NCBI GenBank assembly: GCA_900313905.1
Contig: OMTG01000120.1
Location: 1-34,693 of the forward strand
Length of the DNA: 34,693 bases
DNA from: an uncultured Actinomycetes bacterium
GTDB taxonomy: Bacteria > Actinomycetota > Coriobacteriia > Coriobacteriales > Atopobiaceae
Direction of reading: 5' to 3'
Shown: one piece after another, positions 1 to 8,572 of the stretch
Numbering within the stretch: position 1 is the stretch's first letter
Layout: each line of letters opens with the position of its first letter
Translations under genes and position numbers: made by a program
Notes under the pieces: generated by a model
The model's input: only the letters and a program-made list of their open reading frames with translations
Databases searched by the model: none
What the model was told of the DNA's origin: nothing

Positions 1-1007
<1,007 letters not shown>

Positions 1008-1068
1008 TCAGTACCATCCGTGGGGAAGAAGCCGCTTGGCGGCTGCAGATGCGACAAGGAGTATCATC

Positions 1069-1596
1069 ATGGGATTCTTCGACAAGTTCAAGAAGGCAGC
1101 GAAGCCTGCAAAGCCTGAAGCACTGAGCGTCTCTGCTCCTGCGGGCACCGTGCTTGCACCGGTGAGCGGCAAGGCAATGAAGATCGAGGACGTCTCCGAC
1201 CCCGTCTTCGGCTCCGGCGCCATGGGCCAGGGCTGCGGCATCGAGCCTGAGGGCGAGACCGTCTATGCACCGGTCTCCGGCACGCTGACGGCTGTTGGCG
1301 CCCCGAACTTCCATGCTCTCGGCATCCAGGGCGACGACGGCGCAGAGATTCTGATCCATGTCGGCGTCGACACGGTCGAGATGAAGGGCGATGGCTTCAC
1401 GGTCTATGGCACCAAGGGCGCCCATGTGAACGCCGGCGAGCCGCTGCTCTCGTTCTCCAAGAGCAAGATCAAGGCTGCTGGCCACGACACTGTCGTTATC
1501 ATGGCCCTCACGAACACCGACGACCTTGCCTCCGTCGAGCTTGCGAAGGAAGGCCCCGTCCAGGCTGGCGAGCCGGTCGTCACCTTCAAGAAGTAG
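1069..1596 (+). CDS. crr: PTS glucose-type IIA component, stand-alone
   Basis: Cytoplasmic phosphocarrier that takes phosphate from HPr and passes it to a IIB domain. The ATG at 1069 is chosen because AAGGAG lies 7 bp upstream (1056-1061); an in-frame upstream start at 1036 has no such site. The protein is 175 residues, the usual size for a single IIA-Glc domain, after a short Lys/Ala-rich linker-like start. Seen: APVSGKAMKIEDVSDPVF, then GCGIEP, and the active-site HVGVDTVEMKGDGF motif whose first His is the phospho-acceptor. It lies in the same direction behind the GH1 gene and ends at a strong terminator, so it probably serves a beta-glucoside or glucose permease encoded elsewhere. A regulatory role like E. 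coli Crr is possible but not shown. Confidence 0.93.
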   Translation: MGFFDKFKKAAKPAKPEALSVSAPAGTVLAPVSGKAMKIEDVSDPVFGSGAMGQGCGIEPEGETVYAPVSGTLTAVGAPNFHALGIQGDDGAEILIHVGVDTVEMKGDGFTVYGTKGAHVNAGEPLLSFSKSKIKAAGHDTVVIMALTNTDDLASVELAKEGPVQAGEPVVTFKK

Positions 1597-1622
1597 GTTC
1601 CTGCTTCAATATCATGCAATCC

Positions 1623-1655
1623 AAGGGCGCTCTGCTTTGCAGGGTGCCCTTCTTC
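1623..1655 (+). terminator. Rho-independent terminator of the GH1-crr unit
   Basis: A 13-bp stem with two G-U pairs (1623-1635 with 1639-1651) and a TTT loop, followed by a T-rich tract. It lies 26 bp after the crr stop codon. Confidence 0.85.
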
Positions 1656-1674
1656 TATGGGTCCATACAAGAAT

Positions 1675-1702
1675 GTGCCCCGCTCCCGAGGGGGCAGGGC
1701 AC
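1675..1702 (-). terminator. Terminator of the purO-purH operon
   Basis: GTGCCC...GGGCAC arms form a long GC stem (1675-1687 with 1690-1702, one mismatch). Read on the minus strand it is followed by ATTCTTGTAT. It lies 24 bp beyond the purH-like stop codon. Confidence 0.75.
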
Positions 1703-1726
1703 GAAGCAGGCTGTGTCTCGTGGATC

Positions 1727-2905
1727 CTAGTGGTGGAAGAGGCGCATGTGGGTGAAGCACATCGCGATGCCGTACTTGTCGGCCGTCTCGATCACGTTGT
1801 CGTCGCGGATAGAGCCGCCCGGCTCCACGATGTAGGAGACACCGGACTTGTGGGCGCGCTCGACGTTGTCGCCGAACGGGAAGAAGGCGTCAGAGCCGAG
1901 CGTCACGCCGGTCTGCGTGGCGATCCAGGCCTTCTTCTCCGCGCTCGTGAGGACCTCAGGCTTCTCGGCGAACCACTTCTGCCACTCGCCGTCACGCAGC
2001 ACGTCGTCGTGCTCGTCGGAGATATAGACATCGATCGCGTTGTCGCGGTTGGGGCGACGGATGCCATCGACGAACTTGAGGCCCAATACCTTCGGATGCT
2101 GGCGCAGGTACCAGGTGTCGGCCTTGTTGCCGGCAAGGCGGGTGCAGTGCACGCGGCTCTGCTGGCCGGCGCCGACGCCGATGGTCTGGCCATCCTTCAC
2201 ATAGCAGACCGAGTTGGACTGCGTGTACTTGAGGGCGATGAGCGAGACCACCATGTCGCGCTTGGCTTCCTCAGGAATGTCGGTGTTCTTCGTCACGACC
2301 TCGTTCAGGAGCGACTCGTCGATCTTGTAGTTGTTGTGGCCCTGCTCGAAGGTGATGCCGAAGACATCCTTCTGCTCGATGGGGGCGCACTCGTAGGCAG
2401 GATCGATCTGGACGACATTGTACTTGCCGCCCTTCTTCGACTTCAGGATGGCAAGCGCCTCATCGGTGTAGCCGGGGGCGATGATGCCATCCGACACCTC
2501 ATGCTTCAGGTACTGGGCCGTGCGCTCGTCGCAGACATCGGAGAGGGCTGCCCAGTCGCCGTAGGAGCTCATGCGGTCGGCGCCACGGGCACGGATGTAG
2601 GCGCAGGCGATCGGGGTGAGCGGGCCCTCATCGTCCACGAAGTAGATCTTCTTCTCGGTCTCGGTGAGCGGCGTGCCCACAGCGGCACCTGCGGGGCTCA
2701 CATGCTTGAAGGAGGCAGCGGCGGGAAGGCCGGTTGCCTGCTTGAGCTCGCGGACAAGCTGCCAGGAGTTCAGGGCATCGAGGAAGTTGATGTAGCCAGG
2801 CTTGCCGGAGAGCACGGTGACCGGCAGGTCGGAGCCGTCCTTCATGAAGATGCGGGCAGGCTTCTGGTTGGGGTTGCAGCCATACTTCAGTTCGAGCGAA
2901 TTCAT
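1727..2905 (-). CDS. purH: AICAR transformylase, stand-alone (C-terminal domain type of PurH)
   Basis: Transfers a formyl group from 10-formyl-THF to AICAR, the penultimate step of IMP synthesis. At 392 residues it contains only the transformylase half of the usual ~520-residue bifunctional PurH; the N-terminal IMP cyclohydrolase domain is absent. Seen: SFKHVSPAGAA with the catalytic Lys67-His68 pair, YTQSNSVCYVKDGQ, and GVGAGQQSRVHCTRLAG, all signatures of this domain. The C-terminal region SDAFFPFGDNVERA and FTHMRLFHH is complete. Its ATG is 3 bp after the stop of the upstream cyclohydrolase gene, with GGAG inside that gene's 3' end, so translation is probably coupled. The separate PurO-type enzyme next door supplies the missing step. 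Expression is probably under the ZTP riboswitch upstream of the operon. Confidence 0.93.
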   Translation of the reverse strand: MNSLELKYGCNPNQKPARIFMKDGSDLPVTVLSGKPGYINFLDALNSWQLVRELKQATGLPAAASFKHVSPAGAAVGTPLTETEKKIYFVDDEGPLTPIACAYIRARGADRMSSYGDWAALSDVCDERTAQYLKHEVSDGIIAPGYTDEALAILKSKKGGKYNVVQIDPAYECAPIEQKDVFGITFEQGHNNYKIDESLLNEVVTKNTDIPEEAKRDMVVSLIALKYTQSNSVCYVKDGQTIGVGAGQQSRVHCTRLAGNKADTWYLRQHPKVLGLKFVDGIRRPNRDNAIDVYISDEHDDVLRDGEWQKWFAEKPEVLTSAEKKAWIATQTGVTLGSDAFFPFGDNVERAHKSGVSYIVEPGGSIRDDNVIETADKYGIAMCFTHMRLFHH

Positions 2906-2908
2906 CGG

Positions 2909-3550
2909 TTACTCCTCTTCGCGTGCGTTGAACAGACGGACCTCTCCTGCCACATTGGTGTAGAGGCTCACTTTGTTGTCGGGATTGAGGGCAGCCCAGA
3001 CCTCATCAGGCTCGGGCATCGTGACCTTGATCGGCTCGCCGGCAAAGGAGGGCAGGGGGTTGCCGTCGCCCTGATAGGTGCTGATGAAGTAGCCTTCGCC
3101 CTCGGCGACGCCTTCGTAGCAGAAGAACTCGCGGGTGCACTGGTTGGCGACCGTGTCGGCATGCTTCAGGATCGAGAGCGCGAAGGAGCCATCCGGATGC
3201 AGGATGCTCGAGATGCGCGGGGTCCAGTTCGGATCGTCCGGCTCGAAGCGGCGGGCAAGGCAGCCACGGAAGAAGTCGCCGGCCTCGACGATCGTGTCGG
3301 TCTGGTCGCCGTTCGTGACGACAAGATCCTCGCCCATCGTGCGGACTGGGTGATAGATGATCAGGCTCGGGTCCTCGAGGCGTGCCGGGTCATAGGCCTC
3401 GGTCCTGATGCCATCCTCGGTCTTGGTGAAGATGCGGTTGCGGCTGTTGGCGGACCTGCCCATGATCCAGTAATAGACGCGGTGGTTGCCTACCACGATA
3501 CCGCGGCCTGGATAGGGGTTGCCTTCGAGCAGTTCCAGAAGATCTTGCAT
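2909..3550 (-). CDS. purO: IMP cyclohydrolase, PurO-type
   Basis: Closes the ring of FAICAR to make IMP. The 213-residue protein belongs to the archaeal-type PurO/IMP_cyclohyd family, unrelated to the N-terminal domain of PurH. Seen: GNPYPGRGIVVG near residue 10, YYWIMGRSANSRNRIF near residue 30, and the downstream SLIIYHPVR, all typical of the family. The start at 3550 is chosen because GAGGGAGACC lies just upstream; longer in-frame versions run into the riboswitch and are rejected. The gene is followed after 3 bp by the AICAR transformylase, so the two proteins together replace bifunctional PurH. The assignment rests on remembered family motifs plus the strong context. Confidence 0.88.
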   Translation of the reverse strand: MQDLLELLEGNPYPGRGIVVGNHRVYYWIMGRSANSRNRIFTKTEDGIRTEAYDPARLEDPSLIIYHPVRTMGEDLVVTNGDQTDTIVEAGDFFRGCLARRFEPDDPNWTPRISSILHPDGSFALSILKHADTVANQCTREFFCYEGVAEGEGYFISTYQGDGNPLPSFAGEPIKVTMPEPDEVWAALNPDNKVSLYTNVAGEVRLFNAREEE

Positions 3551-3551
3551 G

Positions 3552-3590
3552 GTCTCCCTCTCTCTTGGACGCAGCGCTTCGAGGGGAGAC
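3552..3590 (-). promoter_or_regulatory. Possible Shine-Dalgarno-sequestering hairpin of purO
   Basis: On the minus strand GTCTCCC (3590-3584) is perfectly complementary to GGGAGAC (3558-3552). The latter contains the ribosome binding site of the ATG at 3550. This would be the expression platform of the riboswitch just upstream and implies translational control. The switching structure is inferred, not tested. Confidence 0.55.
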
Positions 3591-3624
3591 GCGGCACATG
3601 AGGGCCCGCACCCCTGAAGGAGCT

Positions 3625-3705
3625 GCGCATGCCCAGACGGTCGGCTTGGTATGGATGACGCTGCTTCCCCGTGGTAGCCCACGATTGTCCGTCAGTCACA
3701 GCGCA
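3625..3705 (-). promoter_or_regulatory. ZTP riboswitch (pfl motif)
   Basis: The minus strand carries the hallmark order of the ZTP/ZMP-sensing pfl RNA: TGTGACTGACGG, then a short GTGG/CCAC stem, then CTACCACGGGGAAGC (3677-3663), a linker, and CCGTCTGGGCA (3640-3630). The first-stem strands GCGCTG and CAGCGT pair. GACGG of the 5' part can pair with CCGTC of the 3' part, matching the known pseudoknot. It precedes the two enzymes that consume AICAR (ZMP), the metabolite family this switch senses. Ligand binding should increase expression. Confidence 0.88.
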
Positions 3706-3921
3706 TGTCCTGTCTGGCAGCAGGAGCTGCCATAGCTTCACGATAGCACGAACCTGCAGCGCCCCCTGCCGCGAACATCCAAGAGCCCAAAAGACGCATC
3801 ACCATGAATGCGCTCTCTGTGTCCAAGTGATGCAGAAATGCAGGTAGCGGGGCACAATGCGCTACGCTTGCTCCATTGTTCTGGTCTATGCGTCCTCGCG
3901 GGCGGAAGATGGGGGAGCGGC
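3706..3921. other. Divergent intergenic region between purO leader and pyridoxal kinase
   Basis: No gene is seen. The stretch must hold the promoter of the riboswitch-led pur operon (leftward) and that of the kinase gene (rightward). I could not pick convincing -10/-35 pairs for either. A possible in-frame upstream extension of the kinase reading frame (from 3808) lacks family sequence. Confidence 0.4.
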
Positions 3922-4752
3922 TTGGCTCAGCGGATATTGCTTATCAACGACCTCTGCGGGTATGGGACGATCTCGCTTTCGGCGATGTCAAGCATCCTGG
4001 AGCGGATGCACTACCAGACAAGCCCTCTGCCGACCGCCTTGGTCTCGAGCACCCTGAACCGGCAGCAGGTGGCGCTCCTCGATACGAGCTCCTATGTGAG
4101 GGATGCCTTCGTAGCGTGGGATGCGCTCGGCGTCCGCTTCGATGCAATCGCGACGGGCTTCATCGCCTCCGAGGATGAGGCAGAGGCAATCGAAGGCTTC
4201 TGCAGGAAGAAGGCGCAGGAAGGGGCGCTCGTCTTCGTCGATCCCATCATGGGGGACAATGGCGCCCTCTACAAGAGGGTCGATCCTTCGACCGTGGAGC
4301 GCATGCGCCGCCTGGTGGCGATCTCCGACTATACGGTCCCCAATGCGACCGAGGCCTGCCTCCTCGCAGGCATCGACCCCGCTGAGGTAGCCTCCTTCTC
4401 GAAGGCGCGGGTCCTCGAGCTCGTGGAGCGCCTGCGCGATGCGGGGGCCAGCTCGCTTGCGATCACGAGCTGCGTCGTGGAAGGGACGGACTGCGTCGTC
4501 GGCTACGACGAGAAGGCCGACGAGGAGTTCCTGCTTCCTATCGACTACATCCCCCGCTACTTCGCAGGCACAGGCGACATCTTCTCGAGCATCGTCCTCG
4601 GCAAGGTGATGCAGCACGAGAACCTCAAAGAGGCGACCGCGCTCGCAATGCAGACCGTGCACACCCTGATCGCTCGCCATCAGGACCAGGAGGATGTCTT
4701 CCTCGGCCTTCCTTTGGAGGAGGAGACGGAGCTCCTCGACAGCCTTGCCTAG
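3922..4752 (+). CDS. pdxK: Pyridoxal/pyridoxine kinase
   Basis: Ribokinase-fold kinase that phosphorylates B6 vitamers to salvage PLP in the cytoplasm. The TTG at 3922 is chosen because GGGGGAG ends 4 bp before it and because family homology starts at once with AQRILLINDLCGYG. The upstream in-frame ATG at 3808 adds 38 residues without family features. Seen: the N-terminal strand with the substrate loop, ALVSSTLNRQQ, VFVDPIMGDNG, a TVPNATEA segment, and FAGTGDIFSS near the C-terminus, with Asp219 as the expected catalytic base of the GTGD motif. Length 276 residues fits PdxK/PdxY. The same window holds de novo PLP synthase (pdxST) and its regulator, so the cell has both salvage and synthesis. 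PdxY and PdxK types cannot be told apart here. Confidence 0.9.
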   Translation: MAQRILLINDLCGYGTISLSAMSSILERMHYQTSPLPTALVSSTLNRQQVALLDTSSYVRDAFVAWDALGVRFDAIATGFIASEDEAEAIEGFCRKKAQEGALVFVDPIMGDNGALYKRVDPSTVERMRRLVAISDYTVPNATEACLLAGIDPAEVASFSKARVLELVERLRDAGASSLAITSCVVEGTDCVVGYDEKADEEFLLPIDYIPRYFAGTGDIFSSIVLGKVMQHENLKEATALAMQTVHTLIARHQDQEDVFLGLPLEEETELLDSLA

Positions 4753-4778
4753 GCACCTTCTCGCAATGGACTGGCACA

Positions 4779-4810
4779 GAAAGATGCCCGGCAGCGAGGC
4801 TGCCGGGCAT
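4779..4810 (-). terminator. Terminator between convergent pdxK and formamidase genes
   Basis: A perfect 12-bp stem ATGCCCGGCAGC / GCTGCCGGGCAT (4784-4795 with 4799-4810) with a GAG loop. Read on the minus strand it is followed by CTTTCTGT, so it mainly serves the formamidase gene. It may also stop pdxK transcripts. Confidence 0.85.
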
Positions 4811-4836
4811 CAGTGCCGAGTCAGTTCCTGCAGGGA

Positions 4837-5844
4837 CTAGTCGTTTCCGAAGCGGCCGCCGGTCGTCGGATATCCGTAGATGGAGCCGTCCTTGATCTGG
4901 ATCTCGTCCTCCCAGGGCAGGTGGTACTTGCCAGCGGCAAGGTCCTTGATGTAGGTGAGGCCGGCATCGCTCTCGCCGCCTGGCTTTGCCACGTAGCCAC
5001 GGTGTCCGAGGTTGTAGATGTTGTTCTCAAGGCCCCAGGTGCGGCGGGCATTGTCGGCGAGCTCAGGATAGATCTCGCCCGTGACGATCTCCCACGGATT
5101 GCGCTGGCCCTGGACCAAGGTCGTGCCATCGAAGTTGCAGATCTGGCCTTCGCCGAAGTAATAGAAGGTGTTATCGTAGCCGGCCAGGTTGACGGAGACC
5201 GTGTACATGAGGTTCTGCCAGGCGTTCGAGCGGTTGGTCAGGATCCACTGGTCGTTGACCTGGGTGCTGTAGCCGGAGATGCGGATGTAGACATTGCAGC
5301 CCTTGTAGGCAGCCTCGCGGGCCAGCTCGGGAATCATGCCATCATGGCAGATGCAGACCGAGAGCTTGGAGCCGCCGGGGCCCTCGCAGACCGGCATGCC
5401 GAGGTCGCCTGGATACCAGGGCTCGATCGGGTTCCACGGGAAGAGCTTGCGGTACTTCAGGACGATGTCGCCAGCAGGATTGATGATGATGGCGGTGTTG
5501 TAGGGGTTCTTGTTCGGGTCAGGATTGCGCTCCATGATGGAGAAGACGCCGTAGACGCCGCACTCCTGGCATGCCTTCGAGAAGGCTTCGGTCTCGGGTC
5601 CGGGGATGTCGCAGAGGAATTCGTCGGTCAGCCACTTCGAGGTGTTCAGGCCCTGGGTGCTGTACTCCGGGAAGACGATGAGCTCGACGCCGGGATAGCC
5701 TGCCTTCGTGGCGTGGACGGTGCGGACTATGCTTGCTACCTGGCGGTCGATGTCCTCACGGCTGTTGACCACTGGTGCGGGGAACTGAATTGCTGCGACG
5801 AGAAATCCGAGCTTTGGCTTGCTCATGCTGCCGATAGAACCCAT
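4837..5844 (-). CDS. amiF: Formamidase, nitrilase superfamily
   Basis: Hydrolyses formamide to formate and ammonia in the cytoplasm. At 335 residues it matches the Helicobacter pylori AmiF type almost end to end from memory, including the unusual start MGSIGSM and the end [11 protein letters not shown]. The catalytic triad is visible at the family positions: Glu60 ([10 protein letters not shown]), Lys133 ([11 protein letters not shown]) and Cys166 ([12 protein letters not shown]). The start at 5844 is chosen over the in-frame ATG at 5856 because the GGAGG ribosome binding site overlaps the latter. The gene is monocistronic, with an AT-rich leader upstream and its own terminator. Likely roles are nitrogen acquisition or acid resistance through ammonia release; neither is shown by the sequence. 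Confidence 0.95.
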   Translation of the reverse strand: MGSIGSMSKPKLGFLVAAIQFPAPVVNSREDIDRQVASIVRTVHATKAGYPGVELIVFPEYSTQGLNTSKWLTDEFLCDIPGPETEAFSKACQECGVYGVFSIMERNPDPNKNPYNTAIIINPAGDIVLKYRKLFPWNPIEPWYPGDLGMPVCEGPGGSKLSVCICHDGMIPELAREAAYKGCNVYIRISGYSTQVNDQWILTNRSNAWQNLMYTVSVNLAGYDNTFYYFGEGQICNFDGTTLVQGQRNPWEIVTGEIYPELADNARRTWGLENNIYNLGHRGYVAKPGGESDAGLTYIKDLAAGKYHLPWEDEIQIKDGSIYGYPTTGGRFGND

Positions 5845-6271
5845 GCAATCCTCCATCCATAGAGCCTTCTATGTCCTGCTCAGATACCAGTGCAAGGTAT
5901 TGCAATATCCAATAATATGCATACAACATGCAACGTGAAGTTTGGATGCAATACGTGCTGCAATACATTGGATGCTCTGCGCTGGCATCGTGTGCAATTG
6001 AAATAATACAGGTAGATGCTAGGATATACAATCGCATTTGGAACCAAAGATAATCATTAACTGAACCAGACAGAATCGGAAAGCAGATTGACTCATTTCT
6101 GAAATATGTTTACAAAAGCTAGCAATATGCAAATTGCGCAATGCTGCCTGGAGAGGATGGCGAAGGCAGCACCTGCGGGAATGTGCTTCATCTCTGAACG
6201 GGCTGGCTTGATTGCAGAGGCGGGGAGCAGGCTCCGCTGGGAACCATGAGCGGCGGTACAATCTATCAACC
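5845..6271. promoter_or_regulatory. AT-rich leader upstream of amiF with repeated GCAATAC motifs
   Basis: No gene is seen in this 427-bp stretch, which is clearly more AT-rich than its surroundings between about 5880 and 6130. It holds a palindromic ATTGCAAT core (5896-5910), and GCAATAC twice in direct orientation (5948-5954 and 5960-5966). Inverted GTATTGC and CCAAT/ATTGG arms lie around them. On the minus strand TTCACG, a 16-bp spacer and TATTAT form a plausible amiF promoter inside this cluster. The motifs look like operator sites for an unknown regulator; this is inference. Confidence 0.4.
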
Positions 6272-6694
6272 ATGGAAACAGATGACCTACTGGGAGGTGT
6301 TTGCCGGATGTGGAGGCAGAATCCCTATTCACTGGCATTCGGACGGGTGCCTGACCAGTACATCTCCCGTCCCATGCTTGAAGAAGAGGTTCTCGGTGGC
6401 TTCTGCGCCAATGCGTGCACGAAGCAGGTCTATCTGATCTGCGGCATTCGGGGATCTGGCAAGACGGTTTTCCTCACCCGCTGCGAACGGACCTTCCGGG
6501 AGAAAGACGACTGGATTGTCGTCGATCTGAATCCCAACAGGAATCTCCTTGTCTCGCTCGTCTCGAAGCTTTCCAGCGTGAATGAGCTGGCCGAGCTGCT
6601 GAAAATCCTTCTTATGCGTGCCAGGCTGAGCGGCTTTCCTCATCGTGCGTGTAATATGGCGCAATGTGTCAAATATAGAGTATATATGCTATAA
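6272..6694 (+). pseudogene. Truncated AAA-type P-loop ATPase (N-terminal fragment)
   Basis: The reading frame starts like a common AAA_16-type ATPase: NPYSLAFGRVPDQYISRP, then the Walker A motif ICGIRGSGKTVFLT and DWIVVDLNPNRNLLVSL. Such proteins usually exceed 350 residues. Here similarity stops after about SSVNELAELL (near 6603), and the frame ends at 6694 without Walker B or the C-terminal domains. The start is either ATG 6272 or ATG 6308, the latter 12 bp after GGGAG. The 3' part was probably lost when the adjacent toxin-antitoxin genes arrived, because the antitoxin promoter lies inside the fragment's last codons. A functional short protein cannot be excluded but is unlikely. Confidence 0.65.
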
Positions 6695-6701
6695 TATTGC
6701 C
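6667..6701 (+). promoter_or_regulatory. Promoter and probable operator of the AbiE operon (leaderless)
   Basis: A consensus -10 box TATAAT at 6690-6695 lies only 6 bp before the antitoxin ATG at 6702, so transcription should start at or next to the ATG. No ribosome binding site is visible. The -35 region (around 6667-6672) is weak. The -10 box sits inside an imperfect palindrome TATAG...CTATA (6675-6694), a likely site for AbiEi autorepression. Confidence 0.6.
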
Positions 6702-7235
6702 ATGACTAAGATTGATGACATATACGATGCGGCTGACGACTATGGCCTCATCACCTCTGCACAGGCAAGGGCCCTCGGAGTCTCCGATGACGAGGTCGTG
6801 CAGTACGCGGCCCGCGGCAGGCTTGTGCGCATGGCCCGGGGCGTCTACCGGGTGCCCGTATGGCCCTACCAGGAGCATGCCCCCTACGCCGTGGCCGTGC
6901 AGGCAGCAGGGGAAGGGGCCTATCTCTATGGGGAGTCGGTGGTGTCCCTCCTAGGTCTCTGCCCGACCGATCCACGCTTCATCTGGGTGGCAACGCCCAG
7001 ACGCACGAGGCGCAGCCTAGGTGCCGGCGTGAAGCTCATCTGGCGCAGGAGTCCTGACATGGTCGCCTGGTATGAGGGCATCCCCTGCCAGAAGGCAGCC
7101 GATGCAATCTGCGTGGCAGCACTGACCCTGGGCCCCGAAAGATCAATTGAAGCTGCACGCGAGGCCGAGCGGATGGGCTATATCACGCCCGCCGAGCTTA
7201 CCATGATAGAAGGAGAGGTGGACGTGCATGCCTAA
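6702..7235 (+). CDS. abiEi: AbiEi-type antitoxin of a type IV toxin-antitoxin system
   Basis: Antitoxin and autorepressor of an AbiE system. The 177-residue protein begins with a winged-helix domain: DDYGLITSAQARALGVSDDE then RGRLVRMARGVYRVP, the usual AbiEi N-terminal pattern. It is followed by the C-terminal domain with GEGAYLYGESVVSLLGL and KAADAICVAAL. The ATG at 6702 is used because it begins right after the promoter and matches the family N-terminus; the frame is open 19 codons further upstream through the promoter and that part is rejected. The stop overlaps the toxin start by 8 bp, which fits translational coupling. In known AbiE pairs the antitoxin binds inverted repeats in its own promoter, and such a palindrome is present. 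Confidence 0.9.
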   Translation: MTKIDDIYDAADDYGLITSAQARALGVSDDEVVQYAARGRLVRMARGVYRVPVWPYQEHAPYAVAVQAAGEGAYLYGESVVSLLGLCPTDPRFIWVATPRRTRRSLGAGVKLIWRRSPDMVAWYEGIPCQKAADAICVAALTLGPERSIEAAREAERMGYITPAELTMIEGEVDVHA

Positions 7236-8052
7236 ACGGCCGAGTAGCATGAGGCACTTGGACAATGCGCTGCGGAGAGCCTTCGGCGGTACTGTCGATG
7301 GCTACATGCGCATGCGCACCCTCGTAGCGAATGCTATCGTCGCCCAGATGCTGCCCGACGGCGTGGTGAAGGGCGGCAGCGCTCTCAGAATACGCTTCGG
7401 GTCTGATGCATCGCGCTATACGACCGACCTCGACATCGCCACGGCAAGCGATCCCGACGAATATGCAGCGGAGCTCTCCAAGTCGCTCGCCGCTGGGTGG
7501 GAGGGCTTCAGCGGCCGCGTCGTGCGGCGCGAGCCTGCAGTCCCTGCCGGCGTTCCAGACGAATATGTGATGCGTCCTTTCGACGTAAAGCTCTCCTATC
7601 TCGGCAGGCCTTGGTGCACGGTTCCGCTCGAAGTGGGGTTTGATGAGATAGGCGATGCCGACCAGGCTGACGTGATCAGGCAGGCTGAGGCCTCGGAAGC
7701 CCTCGAAGCACTCGGATTCCCCGCCCTCGGAGACGCTGCCCTCATGGACCTCTGCTATCAGGTGGCCCAGAAGCTCCATGGGCTTACAGGCAGCCCCAAC
7801 CGGGTGCGCGATCTCGTGGACCTTCAGCTCATAGCAGGCAAGACAGATATAGACCTTGCCCGCACGAGGCGCATCTGTATGAGGCTTTTCGCCTATCGGC
7901 ATGCACAGCCATGGCCGCCCAAGGTTGTTGCCGGCAAGAACTGGAGTGAGATCTACGCTGCGCAAGCGGAGGGTCTTGAAGCGCTGCAGAATCTGGATGA
8001 AGCCGTGGAATGGGCCAATGATTTTATCGCCCGCATAGATGCTGCACGATAG
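7228..8052 (+). CDS. abiEii: AbiEii-type nucleotidyltransferase toxin
   Basis: Toxin of the type IV pair: a DNA-polymerase-beta-like nucleotidyltransferase that blocks growth and can abort phage infection. The 274-residue protein shows the family motifs in order: KGGSALRIRF (Gly50-Ser51), TTDLDIAT (Asp67 and Asp69, metal ligands), FDVKLSYLG near residue 120, and AQKLHGLTG...RVRDLVDLQL near residues 180-205. All catalytic positions I can recognise are present, so the toxin looks active. The start overlaps the antitoxin gene. No clear terminator follows; a GC hairpin at 8136-8158 lacks a T tract. The substrate (tRNA in studied relatives) is not deducible from sequence. Confidence 0.92.
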   Translation: MPKRPSSMRHLDNALRRAFGGTVDGYMRMRTLVANAIVAQMLPDGVVKGGSALRIRFGSDASRYTTDLDIATASDPDEYAAELSKSLAAGWEGFSGRVVRREPAVPAGVPDEYVMRPFDVKLSYLGRPWCTVPLEVGFDEIGDADQADVIRQAEASEALEALGFPALGDAALMDLCYQVAQKLHGLTGSPNRVRDLVDLQLIAGKTDIDLARTRRICMRLFAYRHAQPWPPKVVAGKNWSEIYAAQAEGLEALQNLDEAVEWANDFIARIDAAR

Positions 8053-8263
8053 ACCGGATGCGTTGAATTATGCCCATGCAGCCTTAGACGATTGACCTTG
8101 ATGCAGCCTGCTTCCATATCAGCGCGAGAATGCGCGGCAGCCATTTCTTCAGGCTGCCTGCGGGACTGCCTGTTGCCATGTATCGCAGCTCCCTTATACA
8201 CAGAATGCAACAGGGCATTTCTGTCTCTCTGGCCTGAGCTCAGAGGTTCCATATAGCCTTTGG

Positions 8264-8572
8264 TCATTCCCCTTCGGGCTCCTCAAAGCCGGCATCGATG
8301 AAAGCCTGTTCGAGGATGTCTGGCCGCAGGAATTCAACTCCTTTGCTGAGGAAGATTCTTTCAGCGAGATCCAGCTCTTTTTCATAGATGAGGCGCTGGC
8401 TATCGGTGAGCTCTCCTATGGCAGAGGCATAATATTCGCCCAAGTCGTCCGTAGCTCCGCCAGCCAGCTCTTTGGCTCTTCTTTCCACCAAATCGTAGAC
8501 GCTCAATGTCTGCCCCCAATCTCCTCCGAGCCTGCATAGGGCGGCGTCTTCCTCGCCTGGCGCCTCATTCAT
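8264..8572 (-). CDS. Hypothetical protein, 102 residues, acidic
   Basis: I do not recognise this protein. It is acidic and soluble-looking, with a predicted helical run from VYDLVERRAKEL to ILEQAFIDAGFEE, and has no signal peptide or membrane segment. Its codon use looks like coding sequence. No ribosome binding site precedes the ATG, but TATAAA (8581-8586) lies 8 bp upstream of it, so like the nearby AbiE operon it may be read from a leaderless mRNA. It is convergent with the toxin gene and lies in an accessory island, so a small accessory or antitoxin-like protein is possible. This remains open. Confidence 0.5.
   Translation of the reverse strand: MNEAPGEEDAALCRLGGDWGQTLSVYDLVERRAKELAGGATDDLGEYYASAIGELTDSQRLIYEKELDLAERIFLSKGVEFLRPDILEQAFIDAGFEEPEGE

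Noticed and set aside
1526-3601. Long plus-strand frame (691 codons) opposite purH/purO
   Set aside because: Antisense shadow: no domain is recognisable, and it covers two well-defined minus-strand genes plus a terminator.
3808-3921. Longer start for the pyridoxal kinase
   Set aside because: The extra 38 residues lack family sequence and a ribosome binding site; TTG at 3922 has both homology and GGGGGAG.
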